A stretch of 11,516 nt of DNA from positions 1-11,516 of the forward strand of contig JAFNFZ010000067.1 in NCBI GenBank assembly GCA_017885485.1, in the 5' to 3' direction. The position numbers and the translations under genes were made by a program. How positions within the stretch are numbered: position 1 is the stretch's first letter; each line of letters begins with the position of its first letter. Positions 1 to 6,633 of the stretch are shown here, one piece after another. Source of the DNA: Chloroflexota bacterium. Its GTDB lineage: Bacteria > Chloroflexota > Dehalococcoidia > UBA2247 > RBG-13-53-26. The notes under the pieces are model-generated. The model was not told where the DNA came from. It saw only the letters and a list, made by a program, of their open reading frames with translations, and made no database searches.

Positions 1-1
1 T

Positions 2-457
2 CCGGAATTGACGGGCCGCGAGAATGTCTACCTGAACGCCACCTTGTTGGGGCACTCCCGCCCCGATATCGACCAGAGGCTTGAGGCCATCGTTGACTTT
101 GCCGAGTTGTGGGATTTTATTGAGGCGCCGGTGCGCACCTACTCAACCGGCATGGTGACAAGGTTGGGCTTTGCCGTGGCCGCAGCCTGGGAGCCGGAGA
201 TCCTCCTTCTGGACGAAGTGCTGGCCGTGGGTGATGAGCGCTTTCAAAAGAAGTGCATGGAACGCATGGAGGAGTTTCGCCGGAGCCGCAAGACGATCAT
301 TTTCGTTTCTCACAATCTGGAGGCTGTGCAAGCGATCTGTGGCCGAGCATGTTTGTTGTCGCGCGGAAGGATTGTCGAAGCGGGGGATGTTGGACGAGTG
401 CGGGACGCGTACGCAGAATGGGTTGCGGCGGAGGGAGCGGTACCGCATGGTGTTTGA
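2..457 (+). CDS. Polysaccharide-export ABC transporter ATP-binding protein (Wzt/TagH type), 5' partial
   Basis: Nucleotide-binding subunit that would power export of a lipid-linked polysaccharide across the inner membrane with a Wzm-type permease. The frame is open to the left edge, so the Walker A region and start codon lie outside the window. Visible are the PELTGRENVYLNATLLG segment typical of this family, a YSTGM signature loop in place of LSGGQ (characteristic of Wzt/TagH/KpsT ATPases), Walker B with catalytic Glu (EILLLDEVLAVGD), and the H-loop in IIFVSHN. The protein stops soon after the ATPase core, so it lacks the C-terminal carbohydrate-binding domain of long Wzt proteins and resembles short KpsT/TagH-like ATPases. 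It is followed by 99 nt and then the acyltransferase genes. It places the cluster in a surface-glycan context. The family call is firm; the exported glycan is unknown. Confidence 0.93.
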   Translation, partial: PELTGRENVYLNATLLGHSRPDIDQRLEAIVDFAELWDFIEAPVRTYSTGMVTRLGFAVAAAWEPEILLLDEVLAVGDERFQKKCMERMEEFRRSRKTIIFVSHNLEAVQAICGRACLLSRGRIVEAGDVGRVRDAYAEWVAAEGAVPHGV

Positions 458-556
458 GGTCTTGATGGTCGGGGAACAAGGCCTGGCGAACGTGCGCCCC
501 GGGTCACTTGGTCGTGGCAGGAGAAGGGATCCTACCTCTACGCCAGAGAGCGCGAG

Positions 557-1468
557 ATGCTGACTGGATACCTGCATCCGGACTATGCTGAATCATTGAC
601 CGAGTTTGGTACTCCGCTTGCCTTGCCTCACTGTGGAGGATGGATCTTGGCGCGCCAGATACCGGGATATGACTTCCGTGATGCCATGGGCTGCTATCCC
701 CTGTTTGCCTGCCAGGACTGGTCACAGATACACCGCGACTTGGATGAGGCTCGGCATGAACTCGTCAGTTTGGCGTTGGTGACAGATCCTTTCGGAGAAT
801 ACGACGAAGGTGGTTTGCGCCGGTGCTTTGAACTGGTGATTCCTTTCAAAGAACACTTCATAACTGACCTTGATCGACCGATTGATGAGGTCGTGTCCAA
901 GCATCATCGGCGCAACGTGCAGAAGGCATTTCGGGATCTCTGTGTGGAGAGATGCGAGGAGCCAAGTCGATTTCTTCCTGAATGGAGCAGTCTGTATGCC
1001 ACACTGATTGAGAGACACCACATCAAGGGAATTGCAGCCTTCTCCGAGCTCTCATTTGCCAAACAGCTGGAGATCCCGGGACTAGTCATGTTGCGAGCTC
1101 TGTATCATGGGATCACGGTTGGGATGACTCTGTGGTATATGCAGGGAAACGTATGCTACTACCACTTGGGAGCGTACAGTGATATCGGATATCGCCTACA
1201 TGCATCATTTGCCCTCTTCTCGTCAGCCATTGAGCACTTTGCTGACAAGGACGAGCTGAGATGGCTGAACCTGGGCGCTGGGCCCGGCATCGAGGGTGGG
1301 AGTCTGGATGGTCTGAGTCGGTTCAAGCGAGGGTGGTCTACCGGGACTCGGACTGCCTATCTTTGTGGACGCATATTTGACCACGCCGCGTACTCAATGA
1401 TTACCAAAAAACAGGGCATTCCGGCCAGCGACTACTTCCCAGCGTATCGAAAGGGTGAGTTTGCCTGA
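557..1468 (+). CDS. FemAB/GNAT-like acyltransferase (BioF2-like, Acetyltransf_6 type)
   Basis: A 303-residue protein with hallmarks of FemAB-like GNAT proteins common in glycan clusters. These include HHRRNVQKAF near residues 115-125, a central YYHLGAYSDIGYRLHASFAL segment, and the C-terminal LNLGAG...DGLSRFKRGWSTGTRTAYLCGRI block, where the FKRGWSTGT stretch is strongly family-typical. No signal peptide or membrane helix is evident, so it is likely cytoplasmic. It probably transfers an acyl or aminoacyl group to an amine or hydroxyl, but the substrate is not readable. The ATG at 557 fits the usual N-terminus (YLHPDYAESL corresponds to the family's ...LxPEYAxxL), although its Shine-Dalgarno is weak (AGAG-like). 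The same frame is open back to 458 without any ATG, GTG or TTG, so no longer start is available. Its stop overlaps the next start by one base (TGATG), suggesting translational coupling. Confidence 0.8.
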   Translation: MLTGYLHPDYAESLTEFGTPLALPHCGGWILARQIPGYDFRDAMGCYPLFACQDWSQIHRDLDEARHELVSLALVTDPFGEYDEGGLRRCFELVIPFKEHFITDLDRPIDEVVSKHHRRNVQKAFRDLCVERCEEPSRFLPEWSSLYATLIERHHIKGIAAFSELSFAKQLEIPGLVMLRALYHGITVGMTLWYMQGNVCYYHLGAYSDIGYRLHASFALFSSAIEHFADKDELRWLNLGAGPGIEGGSLDGLSRFKRGWSTGTRTAYLCGRIFDHAAYSMITKKQGIPASDYFPAYRKGEFA

Positions 1469-2223
1469 TGACACTCGACTTGTCGAGTAGATGCGAAGAT
1501 TGTGCGCGGGGGCAACCAGTGAAAGTCCTTGTCTTTGGAAATCAAGAGGTAGCGGCCATCAACTATTTCTACCTTACTCACGACTCTCCTTTTGAGGTCG
1601 TTGCTTTTACGGTAGATGAGGCATACCTCAAAGAAGAGACGCTATGCGGGTTACCTGTTGTCCCATTCGAACAGGTCGAAGCCATCTATCCGCCAACGAC
1701 GCACAAAATGTCCCTCTTTCTTGGTTTCAGAGACGTCAACCGGTTCCGCGCAGAAAAGTACTCCCAAGCGAAGGCAAAAGGCTATGAGTTGGTGAGCTAT
1801 GTCAGTTCAAGGGCTATTACTTGGCCTGACCTCGTGATTGGGGAGAACTCCATGGTTTCTGAGGCTGTCGTTGTTCAGCCGCACGCAAGAATCGGTAGCG
1901 ATGTCATGATATCATCGGGTGCCGTCATAGGCCATCATTCGCTCGTACAAGATCACTGTTTCATCGCTGCCCGCGCGGTACTACTGGGCAAGGTGACGGT
2001 GGAGCCGTACTGTGTCTTGGGCGCCAATTGCATCATCAAGGACGGCGTCACCGTTCGCCGAGCATGCATCATCGGTGCCGGATCGTACATATCCGAGGAC
2101 ACTCGAGAAAAGGGAGTCTACGTCATCAAGCCAGCCGGGTTAATGCCCAAGTCAAGCGATGAGTTGGGCAGACTGCTCACCTGGGCCGCAGACGTGAGGC
2201 GAGCCAAGGGCGGCGGTTCCTGA
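1468..2223 (+). CDS. Sugar O/N-acyltransferase, NeuD/PglD family (left-handed beta-helix)
   Basis: The N-terminal half is a Rossmann-like PglD_N domain starting at VKVLVFGN (about residues 18-110). The C-terminal half is a run of hexapeptide repeats (about residues 120-220) ending in GVYVIKPAGLM, which corresponds to the GVFVGxPAK end of PglD/NeuD. His156 in VIGHHSLVQDHCFIA lines up by eye with the catalytic base of PglD (VIEHECVIGE), with His157 next to it. Relatives acetylate UDP- or dTDP-4-amino sugars or sialic acid, so an amino-sugar acyl acceptor fits the aminotransferase at 9466. The ATG at 1468 follows AAAGGGTGAG at good spacing. A GTG at 1519, after GGGGG, would begin directly at the VKVLVFGN strand and is a credible alternative, because the 17 residues before it look unlike the family. 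Whether it takes acetyl-CoA or a carrier-protein acyl donor cannot be told. Confidence 0.85.
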   Translation: MTLDLSSRCEDCARGQPVKVLVFGNQEVAAINYFYLTHDSPFEVVAFTVDEAYLKEETLCGLPVVPFEQVEAIYPPTTHKMSLFLGFRDVNRFRAEKYSQAKAKGYELVSYVSSRAITWPDLVIGENSMVSEAVVVQPHARIGSDVMISSGAVIGHHSLVQDHCFIAARAVLLGKVTVEPYCVLGANCIIKDGVTVRRACIIGAGSYISEDTREKGVYVIKPAGLMPKSSDELGRLLTWAADVRRAKGGGS

Positions 2224-2240
2224 GTCTTTGGAGTGTTTTC

Positions 2241-2246
2241 AGGAGG
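2241..2246 (+). promoter_or_regulatory. Strong ribosome binding site AGGAGG for the GNAT gene
   Basis: A perfect AGGAGG with a 5-nt spacer precedes the ATG at 2252. It decides against the upstream in-frame TTG at 2228, which would place this site inside the coding region. Confidence 0.8.
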
Positions 2247-2251
2247 TTGCC

Positions 2252-2911
2252 ATGCAGGTTGAGAGATCGGAGAGATGCCCCGACAATGTAGTCACGCGTC
2301 CCGCTACCGCATTGACTGTTGAGCGCGTGGATCCCAGCGAGCTAGACACTGTAGCAAGAATCCTCGCCGCGGCGTACGCTGAAGATCCAATACACATTTG
2401 GGCCATGCCCAAGGCGGCCGCGCAGCTGGCTGATGCCACGGCGTTCTTCACGTTCTTCTTGCGACGGATGAGACCACACAGTTGGGATGTATTCGGAACT
2501 GCTGACCGCTCAGCCGTCCTAGTGACGTCGCTGGTGCTTCAAGGTAAGAGCCCATATCCCGATGTTGTGCGCTACCTTCCCACACTGGTCCGAACAATGT
2601 CGCCTGTGAACGACTATTTCCAGTGGATTGAGACCTTCAGACCCAGAGTCGACCACCAGTACTTTGAGTTTCTCGGTGCCCTGCCAAACGCTCCCCGCGG
2701 GACAGGGTTCTTTCTTGTAGCGAATGTACTGAAGATATTCGATAGGCAGGGTCTGCCGGTCTGGACATGGTCGTCCAACCCGCTCAACTTGCCGTTCTTT
2801 CGGCGGCAAGGTTTTCAGATAGGTCCTGAACTCCGCCAGAATGCTAGCACGCCAGTGGTGACCCTTATATGGCGTCCACCGATGCCAGCGGTGCCATCGG
2901 TGATTGTATAA
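2252..2911 (+). CDS. GNAT-family N-acetyltransferase
   Basis: A 219-residue single-domain GNAT acyltransferase. The N-terminal LTVERVDPSELDTVARILAA followed by AYAEDPIHIW is the usual first strand and helix of this subfamily. The acyl-CoA pyrophosphate-binding loop (Q/RxxGxG/A) is seen as APRGTGFFLV around residues 137-146, preceded by the strand YFEFLGALP. The late motif SSNPLNLPFFRRQGF (about 164-178) matches the common NxxxxxFYxxxGF motif. The start is set by the AGGAGG at 2241-2246. Substrates of such proteins vary widely; here an amino sugar is plausible from context only. Its 3' end overlaps the ATG of the FkbH gene by 43 nt if that gene starts at 2869, or lies 11 nt before it if translation starts at the GTG at 2923. 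Confidence 0.82.
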   Translation: MQVERSERCPDNVVTRPATALTVERVDPSELDTVARILAAAYAEDPIHIWAMPKAAAQLADATAFFTFFLRRMRPHSWDVFGTADRSAVLVTSLVLQGKSPYPDVVRYLPTLVRTMSPVNDYFQWIETFRPRVDHQYFEFLGALPNAPRGTGFFLVANVLKIFDRQGLPVWTWSSNPLNLPFFRRQGFQIGPELRQNASTPVVTLIWRPPMPAVPSVIV

Positions 2912-4707
2912 GCGAGGAGAGCGTGCTCGACGTAACGTACGCTGAGATTCAGGATTTCCTTAACAAGGTCGAGATGGACCACTTGCCCAAGCTCCATGTT
3001 GCCATTCTGCGCAACGTGACGGTCGAGTCGATGCTTCCCTATCTGAGATTCCTGGCCTACGAGATTGGGTTTGCGGCGGACATCCGGTTGGGCAACTATG
3101 ATAACATTGTCCAGGAGTCCTTGGGAGCGTCCGAGGGGATTCTCGCACAGCACACTGACTGTGTCCTGATCTTCATGAAACTGGAGAATCTGTCGTGGGG
3201 CCTGGCGAGGGACTTGGCTCGTCTCGGGTCGGAGAACGCGCAGCACGAGGCTAGGCGCATTCAAGAGACCATTGCAGGCATTCTCGCCGGGATCAGGGCA
3301 CAGACCAACGCGATGATCTTGTGGCATGGGTTTGAGCTCCCACTGTACCCTGCCCTGGGCATATGGGATAGCCAGATTCCCGCAGGGCAAACAGGGGTCA
3401 TTACCGAATTGAATGGGTTTCTGCGGACGGCTCTGCGCAGCGTTGCCAATGCCTACTACGTAGATCTCAACCTCTGTCTGGCTCGGGTAGGAGGAAGGGC
3501 GTTCTACGACGAGCGCTACTGGCACATCGGGCGTGCGCCTTACAGCCGGGAAGCCCTGTGTGAGATAGCTTCTGAGGATTTCAAGTTCATCCGTTCACTC
3601 AAGGGGAAGAGTAAGAAATGCTTGGTCCTGGATTGTGACAACGTCCTCTGGGGTGGAATCGTCGGTGAAGATGGTCTGTCGGGGATAAGACTGGGCAGGA
3701 CATATCCTGGCTCTGCATACTGGGAGTTCCAGCAAGAGGTGGTGAATCTCTACGGCCGCGGAGTCTTGATCGCCCTTTGTAGCAGGAACAATCCTGAAGA
3801 CGTATGGGAGGTCTTCCGTGCCCACCCGGATATGCTTCTGAAGGAAGAGCACATAGCAGCGGCGGAGATCAACTGGGATGACAAGCCCACCAATCTCAGA
3901 AAGATAGCCCTGAATCTGAATATTGGCCTGGAGAGTCTGGTCTTCGCTGACGACAGTGACTTTGAGATCAATCTCGTGCGCAGAGCCATTCCAGAGGTCA
4001 CGGCACTCCATCTGCCGAAGGATAAGACCGTTGAGTATCGAAACATACTGGCGTCGTGCGGCCTTTTTGACGCCCTCGCCGTAACGGCAGAAGATCGAGC
4101 AAGGGGAGCCCTATACCAGTCCGAGGCGCAGCGGAGGAATCTGAAGGCCCAGACCCCGGATCTGGAGAGCTATCTCAAGTCCCTTGAAATGGTTGTCGAG
4201 GTGAGATTCGCAGAGCAATCTACCCTCCCGCGTATAGCCCAGTTGACTCAGAAGACGAATCAGTTCAACCTCACCACGAGAAGGTATTCGGAGGCTGACA
4301 TCCAGAAGTATATGGAAACCGAAGATGCCGACGTTCTCTCCGTACGCCTCGTAGATAGGTATGGGGATTCTGGCATCGTGGGAGTGTGCATCCTCAAGTA
4401 TGCCGGGCAAACAGCGACCATTGACACTCTTCTTCTTTCCTGCCGCGTTCTGGGCAGAGGACTCGAGGACGCTGTTGTGATTCAGGCCCTGAAGCTGGCC
4501 AAGCAGCGGGGGTGTGAGATGGTGATCGGCGAGTATCGTCCAACCGCAAAGAATGCGCAGGTCAAGGATTTCTTCCCCAGGCAAGGGTTCGAGCCGTTTT
4601 CTCCGTTCTCAGGCGGACCAGACGGGAGCTACCGTTATCTCGTGAACCGGATCCCAAGAAAAGAGCCGTCATATTTCACAGAGATCCGGTCGCCCATTCA
4701 AGAATAG
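2869..4707 (+). CDS. FkbH-like HAD-IIIC phosphatase/glyceryltransferase
   Basis: FkbH proteins take 1,3-bisphosphoglycerate, remove the phosphate and load the glyceryl unit as a thioester on an acyl carrier protein, which feeds methoxy- or hydroxymalonyl-ACP pathways. Visible parts are an N-terminal FkbH domain (KLHVAILRNVTV about 41-52; GNYDNIVQESLG about 75-86), the HAD core with D255-x-D257 in CLVLDCDNVLWGGIVGEDGL, ALCSRNNPEDV (about 302-312), K339 in NWDDKP, D361-D362 in VFADDSDFE, and a C-terminal GNAT-like domain with LLSCRVLGRGLE (about 522-533). The HAD motif is usually DLDNTLWGG; here it is DCDNV, with both aspartates kept. It is followed after 20 nt by its presumed carrier protein. 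Start: the ATG at 2869 gives 612 residues, but the GTG at 2923, preceded by AGGAG, fits the usual N-terminal length better. Family call firm; end use of the glyceryl group inferred. Confidence 0.93.
   Translation: MASTDASGAIGDCISEESVLDVTYAEIQDFLNKVEMDHLPKLHVAILRNVTVESMLPYLRFLAYEIGFAADIRLGNYDNIVQESLGASEGILAQHTDCVLIFMKLENLSWGLARDLARLGSENAQHEARRIQETIAGILAGIRAQTNAMILWHGFELPLYPALGIWDSQIPAGQTGVITELNGFLRTALRSVANAYYVDLNLCLARVGGRAFYDERYWHIGRAPYSREALCEIASEDFKFIRSLKGKSKKCLVLDCDNVLWGGIVGEDGLSGIRLGRTYPGSAYWEFQQEVVNLYGRGVLIALCSRNNPEDVWEVFRAHPDMLLKEEHIAAAEINWDDKPTNLRKIALNLNIGLESLVFADDSDFEINLVRRAIPEVTALHLPKDKTVEYRNILASCGLFDALAVTAEDRARGALYQSEAQRRNLKAQTPDLESYLKSLEMVVEVRFAEQSTLPRIAQLTQKTNQFNLTTRRYSEADIQKYMETEDADVLSVRLVDRYGDSGIVGVCILKYAGQTATIDTLLLSCRVLGRGLEDAVVIQALKLAKQRGCEMVIGEYRPTAKNAQVKDFFPRQGFEPFSPFSGGPDGSYRYLVNRIPRKEPSYFTEIRSPIQE
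2915..2919 (+). promoter_or_regulatory. AGGAG site that may define a GTG start at 2923 for the FkbH gene
   Basis: The run GCGAGGAGAGC lies directly before the in-frame GTG at 2923 and just after the upstream gene's stop at 2911. The spacer is short (3-5 nt depending on register). The ATG at 2869 has no comparably good site, so this GTG is a realistic alternative start. Confidence 0.45.
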
Positions 4708-4727
4708 GAGCCTGTAGTCAGAAAGCT

Positions 4728-4967
4728 ATGATGTTTGACAAAAAGGTGTTCAGGATTATTGGCCAGGTGATGAACGTGCCCCTTGAGGATGTGAACGAGC
4801 ATTCCTCTCCAGAGAATCTCAAGAGATGGGATTCTCTACAGCACATGAACCTCATCTTGGCGCTGGAGGAGGAGTTCGAGGTCAGGTTCACGGATGAGGA
4901 GATCTTTCTGATGGGTGATGCCAGCGCCATCCTGGCGGCTTTGCAGAGCAAAGGTGTCGATCGATAG
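4728..4967 (+). CDS. Acyl carrier protein associated with FkbH
   Basis: A 79-residue stand-alone acyl carrier protein. Ser36 in RWDSLQHMNLILALEEEF is the expected 4'-phosphopantetheine attachment site, and the following FEVRFTDEEI stretch is the typical recognition helix region. A DSLxHMN motif followed by LxLALEEEF is common among small carriers encoded next to FkbH genes, and the gene starts 20 nt after the FkbH stop. It is therefore the likely glyceryl carrier. It differs clearly from the second carrier at 5137, which has DSM and a different helix II-III, arguing for two separate acyl channels. Two adjacent ATG codons (4728 and 4731) leave the exact start open. No strong Shine-Dalgarno is seen; an AGGAG at the FkbH stop is too far away. 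Confidence 0.92.
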   Translation: MMFDKKVFRIIGQVMNVPLEDVNEHSSPENLKRWDSLQHMNLILALEEEFEVRFTDEEIFLMGDASAILAALQSKGVDR

Positions 4968-5043
4968 CACGCAGCTCTTTCGCTCGTGCAACGGTAGAGG
5001 CAATCCTGGTCTCAATCATCAAAGTCCTAGGCTGGCAATGTCC

Positions 5044-5060
5044 TGCGCACCGACTGCGCA
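5044..5060. other. Perfect inverted repeat TGCGCA-N5-TGCGCA in the 169-nt gap before the second carrier gene
   Basis: Two copies of the self-complementary hexamer TGCGCA (5044-5049 and 5055-5060) flank CCGAC, giving a 6-bp stem and 5-nt loop or a two-half-site operator-like element. There is no T run after it, so it is not an obvious intrinsic terminator. It sits in the longest gap between consecutive genes from the acyltransferase block to the aminotransferase (4968-5136), where no coding feature is otherwise seen. A related palindrome occurs at 7847-7860. TGCGCA also occurs singly inside several genes here, so chance is possible. Confidence 0.35.
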
Positions 5061-5123
5061 ACCTGGGGCTGAGCACGCCGCACTTTAGCCGTCCCCAGCA
5101 TTGTTTACGATGACACATCACAC

Positions 5124-5128
5124 GGAGG
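5124..5128 (+). promoter_or_regulatory. Ribosome binding site GGAGG setting the carrier-protein start at 5137
   Basis: GGAGG with an 8-nt spacer precedes the ATG at 5137. It rules out the earlier in-frame TTG (5101) and ATG (5110), which would add a non-family N-terminal extension. Confidence 0.75.
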
Positions 5129-5136
5129 GTCTTTGG

Positions 5137-5388
5137 ATGACAGTTCTAGAGAAGATTGAAAAGTTCCTGATGGCCGAAGTGGCCGTCGATCTTGACAAGG
5201 AGTCACTGCAGCCCGACGAGGACCTTCTTGGGTCAGGGATCATAGACTCTATGACGGTCATAAAGCTGGTCCTCTTCCTTGAGGAGACCTTCGGCATAGA
5301 AGTCAAGGACGAGGATCTGGTCCCGGAGAACTTTCAGAATCTCAACAGCATGGTCGAGTATGTCGAACGAAATCAGGGAAACCGGTAG
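5137..5388 (+). CDS. Peptidyl/D-alanyl-type carrier protein (PltL/RedO/DltC-like)
   Basis: An 83-residue carrier protein. Ser38 in LGSGIIDSMTVIKLVLFLEE is the expected phosphopantetheine site. The pattern GSGIIDSM with LVLFLEETFGIEVKDEDLVPENF resembles the small carriers that work with free-standing adenylation enzymes, such as prolyl carriers of pyrrole pathways (PltL, RedO, CloN5) and DltC. The DEDLVPENF run is especially like that group. It lies between the FkbH-linked carrier and the flavoenzyme gene, with only 50 nt before the latter. That placement supports its being the carrier charged by the adenylation enzyme at 7877 and oxidised by the enzyme at 5439. The start is fixed by the GGAGG at 5124. 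Which adenylation enzyme or acyl group it really serves is inferred from family resemblance and context. Confidence 0.92.
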   Translation: MTVLEKIEKFLMAEVAVDLDKESLQPDEDLLGSGIIDSMTVIKLVLFLEETFGIEVKDEDLVPENFQNLNSMVEYVERNQGNR

Positions 5389-5438
5389 ATCCGATCGACA
5401 ACCCTGGGCTACCCACTCATCATTCGGAAGGCTGTGTT

Positions 5439-6584
5439 ATGGATTTCGAATTGACCGAAGAACAAGTAGCGGTTAAGAAGAGCGCTGTCCGTTTTGCCCA
5501 GAACGAGCTCAACGATGAGATGATTGAGCGGGATAGAGATGGTGCTTTCTCACGGAAGCTCTGGCTTAAGTGCGCCGATTTTGGCGTGCAGGGGGCTGCG
5601 TTTCCGCGAGAATATGGTGGGGGCGACGCCGACATCTTGAGCACGGTCCTCCTCATGGAGGGGCTGGGATACGGCTGCAAAGACAGCGGCCTGCTTTTCG
5701 CTCTCAACGGGCAGATGTGGACGGTCCAGATGCCAATTCTGAGATTCGGCTCCGATGGACAGAAGCACGGATACTTACCCAAGCTCTGTAGTGGTGAGTG
5801 GATCGGAGCACACGGCATGACAGAACCGAACTCCGGTTCTGATGCCTTTAGCCTCAGTACTACGGCAAAGCTGGAGGGTGACTACTACATACTCAATGGC
5901 ACCAAGACGTTCTCGACCAATGCACCGGTAGCTGATGTATTCATGGTGTTTGCCACCGTCGACAAAAGCAAAGGCTTCATGGGTGTTACTGCGTTCATTG
6001 TGGAAAGAGGGTTCCCAGGCTTTAGTGTAGGCAAGGATATCGGCAAAATGGGTCTAAGAACCGCTCCGATGGCTGAGCTAGTTCTTGAAGATTGCAGAGT
6101 GCCCGTAGAAAACCGTCTTGGCAAAGAAGGCAATGGTGCGGCGATCTTTGAGGATGCGATAGAGTGGGAGAGGAGCTGCATCCTGGCCAGCTTATTGGGT
6201 GGGATGGAGAGACAGCTGGAGAGATGCATAGAATATGCGAAGAGACGAAAGCAATTCGGTAGGCCAATTGGGAAGTACCAGTCGATTGCCAACAAGATTG
6301 TAGATATGCAAGTCCGAATGGAGACGGCCAGGCTCGTTCTGTACAAAGTGGCGTGCATGAAACAGGCTCATGGCAAAGCCACTATGGATGCAGCGATCGC
6401 CAAACTGTATCTGAGTGAGTCCTGGATTCAGTCTTGTCTCGATGCTGTTCAAATCCACGGGGGTTACGGCTATACAACAGAGTTTGAATTGGAGCGGGAC
6501 CTGCGGGATTCTGTGGCCAGCACTCTGTACTCCGGAACTTCTGAGATTCAAAGAAACATCATCGCCCGGTTGTTGGGTCTTTGA
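5439..6584 (+). CDS. Acyl-CoA dehydrogenase-like flavoenzyme, probable aminoacyl-S-PCP oxidase (PltE/RedW/CloN3-like)
   Basis: A full-length 381-residue FAD enzyme of the acyl-CoA dehydrogenase fold. Visible are the first family signature MTEPNSGSD (residues 127-135), the flavin/substrate strand LNGTKTFSTNAPVADVFMV (152-170), RKQFGRPIGKYQ (270-281), the IHGGYGYTTE loop (339-348) and the C-terminal SGTSEIQRNIIARLLGL. The short/medium-chain catalytic Glu of the YEGT motif is replaced by Ser (LYSGT, Ser365). A Glu in WERSC (Glu244) occupies the helix-G position used as base in isovaleryl-CoA dehydrogenase and prolyl-PCP oxidases. As far as I recall the PltE sequence, the NAPxADVF and SGTxxIQxxIIARxLGL stretches agree closely. 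Relatives oxidise prolyl-S-PCP to pyrrolyl-2-carboxyl-S-PCP; the alternative is an FkbI/ZmaE-like role on glyceryl-ACP. The start has GGAAGG at 5426-5431, 7 nt upstream. Confidence 0.88.
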   Translation: MDFELTEEQVAVKKSAVRFAQNELNDEMIERDRDGAFSRKLWLKCADFGVQGAAFPREYGGGDADILSTVLLMEGLGYGCKDSGLLFALNGQMWTVQMPILRFGSDGQKHGYLPKLCSGEWIGAHGMTEPNSGSDAFSLSTTAKLEGDYYILNGTKTFSTNAPVADVFMVFATVDKSKGFMGVTAFIVERGFPGFSVGKDIGKMGLRTAPMAELVLEDCRVPVENRLGKEGNGAAIFEDAIEWERSCILASLLGGMERQLERCIEYAKRRKQFGRPIGKYQSIANKIVDMQVRMETARLVLYKVACMKQAHGKATMDAAIAKLYLSESWIQSCLDAVQIHGGYGYTTEFELERDLRDSVASTLYSGTSEIQRNIIARLLGL

Positions 6585-6633
6585 TGCCTGCCGCTACACA
6601 GTGGCCTTGTTCTTCTGACCTCTGTTCTCTCGA

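Noticed and set aside
2815..3525. 236-codon open frame on the minus strand
   Set aside because: It covers the 5' part of the FkbH gene on the other strand and looks like a composition shadow with no family motif.
5044..5100. Intrinsic terminator between the two carrier-protein genes
   Set aside because: The TGCGCA stem and a longer-range CTGGGG/CCCCAG pairing exist, but no T run follows either, so termination is not supported.
2869..6584. Complete methoxymalonyl- or hydroxymalonyl-ACP extender-unit pathway
   Set aside because: FkbH, an ACP and an acyl-CoA dehydrogenase are present, but no FkbK-type 3-hydroxyacyl dehydrogenase, FkbG-type methyltransferase or PKS is in the window, and the flavoenzyme looks more like PltE than FkbI.
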